Origin: Pseudomonadota bacterium
GTDB lineage: Bacteria > Pseudomonadota > Alphaproteobacteria > Acetobacterales > Acetobacteraceae
Direction of reading: 5' to 3'
Length of the DNA stretch: 5,401 nucleotides
Assembly: GCA_021779655.1 (NCBI GenBank)
Contig: JAJYAF010000189.1
Location: 1 to 5,401, forward strand
Part shown: piece by piece, positions 5,231-5,401 of the stretch
How the letters are laid out: every line of letters starts with the position of its first letter
Numbering within the stretch: the first letter of the stretch is position 1
Program-made: the position numbers and the translations under genes
Notes under the pieces: generated by a model
Seen by the model: the letters and a program-made list of their open reading frames with translations, nothing else
The model's database searches: none
What the model was told of the DNA's origin: nothing

Positions 5231-5401
5231 ATCGAGGTGGCTTGCGAAACGGGGGTGATCTGTGATTCGTAGTTATCCGGTTTACTGATCCGGAGGTTGG
5301 AATGCTTTGGCAGCACGGTAAGGCTTATTCGCAGGATTTGCGGGAGCGCGTTTTTGCTGCTACTGACGAGGGTGAGCGGGTTGGCGAGATCGCGGCTGTC
5401 C
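5227..5401 (+). mobile_element. IS630-family element, left part (continues beyond window)
   Basis: The break in tacT at about 5226 and the IS630 transposase start at 5302 bound the element's leader of about 75 bases. The exact terminus cannot be fixed because the partner end is outside. A direct repeat ATCCGG (twice, 7 bases between, about 5275-5293) lies just before the ribosome-binding site. IS630 elements duplicate a TA at insertion; no TA is present at 5226 itself, so the junction may have been altered or the element may begin a little further in. Confidence 0.55.
5302..5401 (+). CDS. IS630-family transposase, N-terminal fragment (3' end outside window)
   Basis: From the ATG at 5302, 33 codons are visible: MLWQHGKAYSQDLRERVFAA, then TDEGERVGEIAAV. 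'GKAYSQDLRERVxAAxxxGxxxxEIA' is the well-known start of IS630/Tc1-type transposases, where a helix-turn-helix DNA-binding domain begins; the DDE catalytic domain would lie outside. GGAGG at 5292-5296 gives good spacing to this ATG. The codons here are less GC-rich than in the neighbouring genes (for example ttt, gct, act), consistent with a separate origin. Whether the gene is intact cannot be judged. Confidence 0.82.
   Translation, partial: MLWQHGKAYSQDLRERVFAATDEGERVGEIAAV

Overview
This window looks like a decayed, IS-rich accessory segment of a high-GC alphaproteobacterium. The evidence is GC-rich codon use, alphaproteobacterial-style IS6, IS1182 and IS630 transposases, and a tacA/DUF1778 antitoxin. 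Genus cannot be told from the sequence; Acetobacteraceae or a Hyphomicrobiales relative is a guess. Almost every gene here is partial, frameshifted or cut by a mobile element. Only the tacA antitoxin (4766-5074) appears complete.

Layout, left to right. Bases 1-324 hold the C-terminal end of a dihydropyrimidinase/D-hydantoinase that enters from outside the window. Bases 325-444 have no gene but contain a possible IS terminus near 354. Bases 445 to about 1207 are an IS6-family element on the minus strand, with a terminal repeat at 445, a transposase broken by two frameshifts, and no recognisable end on the 1207 side. Next come two minus-strand genes in operon order, transcribed from right to left: a YhaO-like metallophosphoesterase missing its N-terminal part (about 3768-2920) and a YhaN-like AAA/SMC-type ATPase missing its C-terminal part (2920 to about 1208). 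They overlap by one base (TGATG). The YhaO end is joined to a second IS6 remnant of about 120 bp (3769-3889), inverted relative to the first. The yhaO-yhaN fragment is therefore enclosed by two inverted IS6 copies with their terminal repeats facing outward.

Bases 3916-4041 hold a compact palindromic element: two hairpins with related ATACCA...TGGTAT arms about 45 bp apart, resembling a REPIN/MITE. It abuts the point where an IS1182-family transposase (minus strand, 4565 to about 4042) is cut off; that gene also carries a frameshift explained by a 5-bp GCCAA duplication. Bases 4566-4765 hold the IS1182 end and two GC-rich hairpins. The tacA antitoxin follows, then a tacT (GNAT toxin) fragment cut off after about 49 codons, and then the start of an IS630-family transposase running off the right edge.

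Functionally the window records successive insertions and deletions that destroyed a YhaON (SbcCD-like) DNA-metabolism operon and a TacAT toxin-antitoxin pair. I find no intact new system. The most interesting items are the palindromic element at 3916-4041, the yhaON fragment enclosed by inverted IS6 ends, and the orphan antitoxin carrying a CT dinucleotide tract.
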